A stretch of 7,922 nucleotides of DNA from Ramlibacter sp. (GTDB lineage Bacteria > Pseudomonadota > Gammaproteobacteria > Burkholderiales > Burkholderiaceae_C): contig JAMPXR010000109.1 of NCBI GenBank assembly GCA_023701085.1, positions 1 through 7,922 on the forward strand, written 5' to 3'. The position numbers were made by a program, and so were the translations under genes. This document shows positions 6,327 to 7,922 of this stretch, in pieces; the first letter of the stretch is position 1, and each line of letters begins with the position of its first letter. Below the pieces are notes generated by a model that had not been told where the DNA came from, searched no databases, and saw nothing but the letters and a program-made list of their open reading frames with translations.

Positions 6327-7106
6327 ATGGACCTGGGTATTGCCGGCAAGCTGGCCATCGTGGGCGGCGGCAGTGCGGGGCTTGGCTTCGCGTGCGCCCA
6401 GCGGCTGGCCGAGGCCGGTGTGAACCTGCTGCTGGTCGCCAGGGGCAGCGCGGCGCTGGAGACGGCGGCGCAGGCGCTTCGCGAGCGCCACGGCGCCAAG
6501 GTCGACGTCCTGGCTGCCGATATCACGCAACGCAAGGGGGTGGCCGCGCTGCTGGGCGCGTGTCCCCGTCCGGACATCGTGGTGCTCTCCGGGGCCTGGC
6601 CCGGTTCGGCACAACGGGCCGGCGACGCCTCGGTGGCGAAGTGGCAGGCGGGACTGCAGTCGATGCTGCTGTCTCAGATCGAGATCATCGCGGGGGTGAC
6701 GCCCGGCATGGCTGCGCGCGGATTCGGCCGCGTCGTGGCCGTGACCTCGCGCCTGATCAAGGACCCGGAATGGGAACTGGCCCAGCCCTCGGTGGCGCGC
6801 CTGGGCTTGACAGGCTACGTCAAGGCGGCCAGCCGGGAGCTGGCTGCGCGCAACGTGACCCTCAACACCCTGCTGCCCGGCGTGTTTGCCACCGAAACGC
6901 AGCAGGCCAACACCGAACGCCTGGTGGCGGAGTCGGGGGATCGCGAGGCGGTGGAGCGGCAGCGGCTTTCATTGACGCCGGCCGCGCGCTGGGGCCGGCC
7001 GGACGAATTCGGCGCGTTGTGCGCCTTTCTGTGTTCGGCGCATGCGGGCTTCATCACCGGCCAGGCGATCGTCATCGACGGTGGCGCGCATGGCGGCGTC
7101 TGGTGA
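6327..7106 (+). CDS. Atypical short-chain dehydrogenase/reductase (SDR)
   Basis: A 259-residue Rossmann-fold protein of the usual SDR length. GGGSAGLG (13-20) is the dinucleotide-binding glycine motif, D65 in AADI the adenine-ring contact, S141 in AVTSR the catalytic serine, and the end ITGQAIVIDGG (243-253) is typical. The NNAG motif is replaced by LSGA (87-90). The active-site YxxxK, expected 13 residues after the serine as in FabG, is P154-S-V-A-R158, so both Tyr and Lys are absent. Other SDRs from this bacterial group, as I recall them, share the ARxGLTG context, which suggests a subfamily rather than a decayed gene: the frame is intact and the rest well kept. The start has no clear Shine-Dalgarno, but it is only 8 bases past the UroD-family stop, so translation is probably coupled. 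It may reduce or oxidise a product of the neighbour by another mechanism. The substrate is unknown. Confidence 0.85.
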   Translation: MDLGIAGKLAIVGGGSAGLGFACAQRLAEAGVNLLLVARGSAALETAAQALRERHGAKVDVLAADITQRKGVAALLGACPRPDIVVLSGAWPGSAQRAGDASVAKWQAGLQSMLLSQIEIIAGVTPGMAARGFGRVVAVTSRLIKDPEWELAQPSVARLGLTGYVKAASRELAARNVTLNTLLPGVFATETQQANTERLVAESGDREAVERQRLSLTPAARWGRPDEFGALCAFLCSAHAGFITGQAIVIDGGAHGGVW

Positions 7107-7121
7107 GCCGTCGCGGCCGTC

Positions 7122-7127
7122 TAGAAT
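7122..7127 (+). promoter_or_regulatory. Candidate -10 box for the Bug gene
   Basis: TAGAAT in the context GTCTAGAATTTC matches five of six bases of the sigma70 -10 consensus. It sits about 28 bases before the ATG at 7155, so transcripts would begin near 7134. No clear -35 element is seen. It could give the solute-binding gene its own promoter in addition to read-through from the SDR gene 48 bases upstream. Confidence 0.35.
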
Positions 7128-7154
7128 TTCTTTCACACCTGATCAGGAGCGACG

Positions 7155-7922
7155 ATGAGCGGTAACTGGATTCGAAACGGATGGATATTGGCCGTGGCGC
7201 TCGCCGCCGGCACGTGGGCGAGCGCGCAGACCTACCCGGCCAAGCCGGTCAAGGTCGTCGTGCCGTTCACGCCCGCCGGCAACGTCGACGTCGTGGCGCG
7301 GCTGGTGAACCAGAAGCTCGAAGCCGAACTGGGCCAGAGCGTCGTCACCGAGAACCTCGCCGGCGCCTCCGGTTCGATCGGCGCGACTGCCGTGGCGCGC
7401 GCGCCGGCCGACGGCTACACGCTGCTGGCGAACTCGTCGATCCACCTCATCCTGCCCGGCGTGATGGCGAACCTGCCGTACAACGCGCTGAACGACTTCG
7501 TGCCGCTGTCGCAGATCACGGAAGTGCCGATGGCGCTGGTGGTTTCGGGCGATATGCCGGTCAAGACCCATGCCGAATTCGTGGCTTGGGCCAAGGCGCA
7601 GAAGCAGGCCATCGACTACGCGACGTTCATGGGGTCGGCGGGTCACATGGCGGCGGAGCTGTGGAAGGAGCAGACCGGCGTGCCGGTCTTCCTGATTCCC
7701 TACAAGGCCGGCACCTCGGCCACCACGGACGTCATCGCGGGGCGCGTGCCGTTCCAGTTCGAGGCCCTGTTCGCGGCATCGGGCTTGATCAAGTCGGGCA
7801 AGCTGCGGGCGCTGGCGCACACCGGCAGCAAGCGCGTGGCGGCGTTTCCCGACGTGCCGACCTTCGCGGAACTGGGCATGCCGAGCGTTTCCGCATCCAC
7901 CTGGCACGGCTATTGGGCGCCA
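7155..7922 (+). CDS. Tripartite tricarboxylate transporter substrate-binding protein, Bug/TctC family (3' end missing)
   Basis: The visible part is 256 codons, open to the window edge; the family is usually about 320-330 residues, so about 65-75 are missing. AGGAG (7145-7149) five bases before the ATG supports the start. Residues 1-24 form a Sec signal peptide: basic N-region, hydrophobic ILAVALAAG, and an ASA|Q cleavage site, so the mature protein is periplasmic. The mature start YPAKPVKVVVPFTPAGNVDVVARLV matches the first Bug ligand loop, with TPAGNVD in place of the common PPGGxxD. ENLAGASGSIGATAVARAPADGYTLL is the second signature, and PYKAGTSATTDVIAGRVPF and FPDVPTFAELGMP are also typical. 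Bug proteins bind carboxylates, amides or related small molecules and may feed TctAB-type permeases; no permease gene is visible. Position behind the UroD-family and SDR genes suggests capture of their substrate. Confidence 0.93.
   Translation, partial: MSGNWIRNGWILAVALAAGTWASAQTYPAKPVKVVVPFTPAGNVDVVARLVNQKLEAELGQSVVTENLAGASGSIGATAVARAPADGYTLLANSSIHLILPGVMANLPYNALNDFVPLSQITEVPMALVVSGDMPVKTHAEFVAWAKAQKQAIDYATFMGSAGHMAAELWKEQTGVPVFLIPYKAGTSATTDVIAGRVPFQFEALFAASGLIKSGKLRALAHTGSKRVAAFPDVPTFAELGMPSVSASTWHGYWAP

Overview
The window is GC-rich, densely coding DNA that most resembles a beta-proteobacterium of the order Burkholderiales (Comamonadaceae- or Alcaligenaceae-like). The clearest pointers are a periplasmic solute-binding protein of the Bug/TctC family, which is greatly expanded in that order, and a class I [4Fe-4S] fumarase of the type common there. 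This placement is inferred from protein character, not from a database search. I see no rRNA, tRNA, CRISPR array, insertion sequence or phage gene. No gene-free stretch exceeds 300 bases.

Layout: (1) positions 2-1000 (+) hold the 3' part of a UMF1/Atg22-like major facilitator transporter. (2) Positions 1001-1094 separate two convergent genes and carry a perfect 9-bp hairpin and a REP-like palindrome. (3) Positions 1095-2636 (-) encode class I fumarate hydratase, with a candidate promoter just upstream. (4) Positions 2882-3580 (-) and 3685-5139 (+) form a divergent pair: an HxlR-type regulator with an SCP2-like C-terminal domain, and a VAO/BBE-family FAD-linked oxidase. Between them lies a 33-bp imperfect palindrome (3608-3640), a good operator candidate. 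(5) Positions 5311-6318, 6327-7106 and 7155-7922 (+) encode a uroporphyrinogen-decarboxylase-family protein that is not HemE, an atypical short-chain dehydrogenase/reductase, and a Bug/TctC solute-binding protein cut by the window edge.

How the genes may work together: the transporter and fumarase look like ordinary chromosomal genes. The HxlR/oxidase pair looks like a self-contained inducible module in which the regulator controls the oxidase and probably itself. The last three genes look like a small uptake-plus-catabolism cluster. A Bug protein would capture a substrate, probably a carboxylate or other small organic acid. The UroD-family protein carries the His-x-Cys...Cys zinc motif of cobalamin-linked methyltransferases. 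The SDR has lost the canonical Tyr and Lys of its active site. No corrinoid protein or reductive activator is visible nearby, so the chemistry of this cluster is open. It is the best candidate here for something not yet described.
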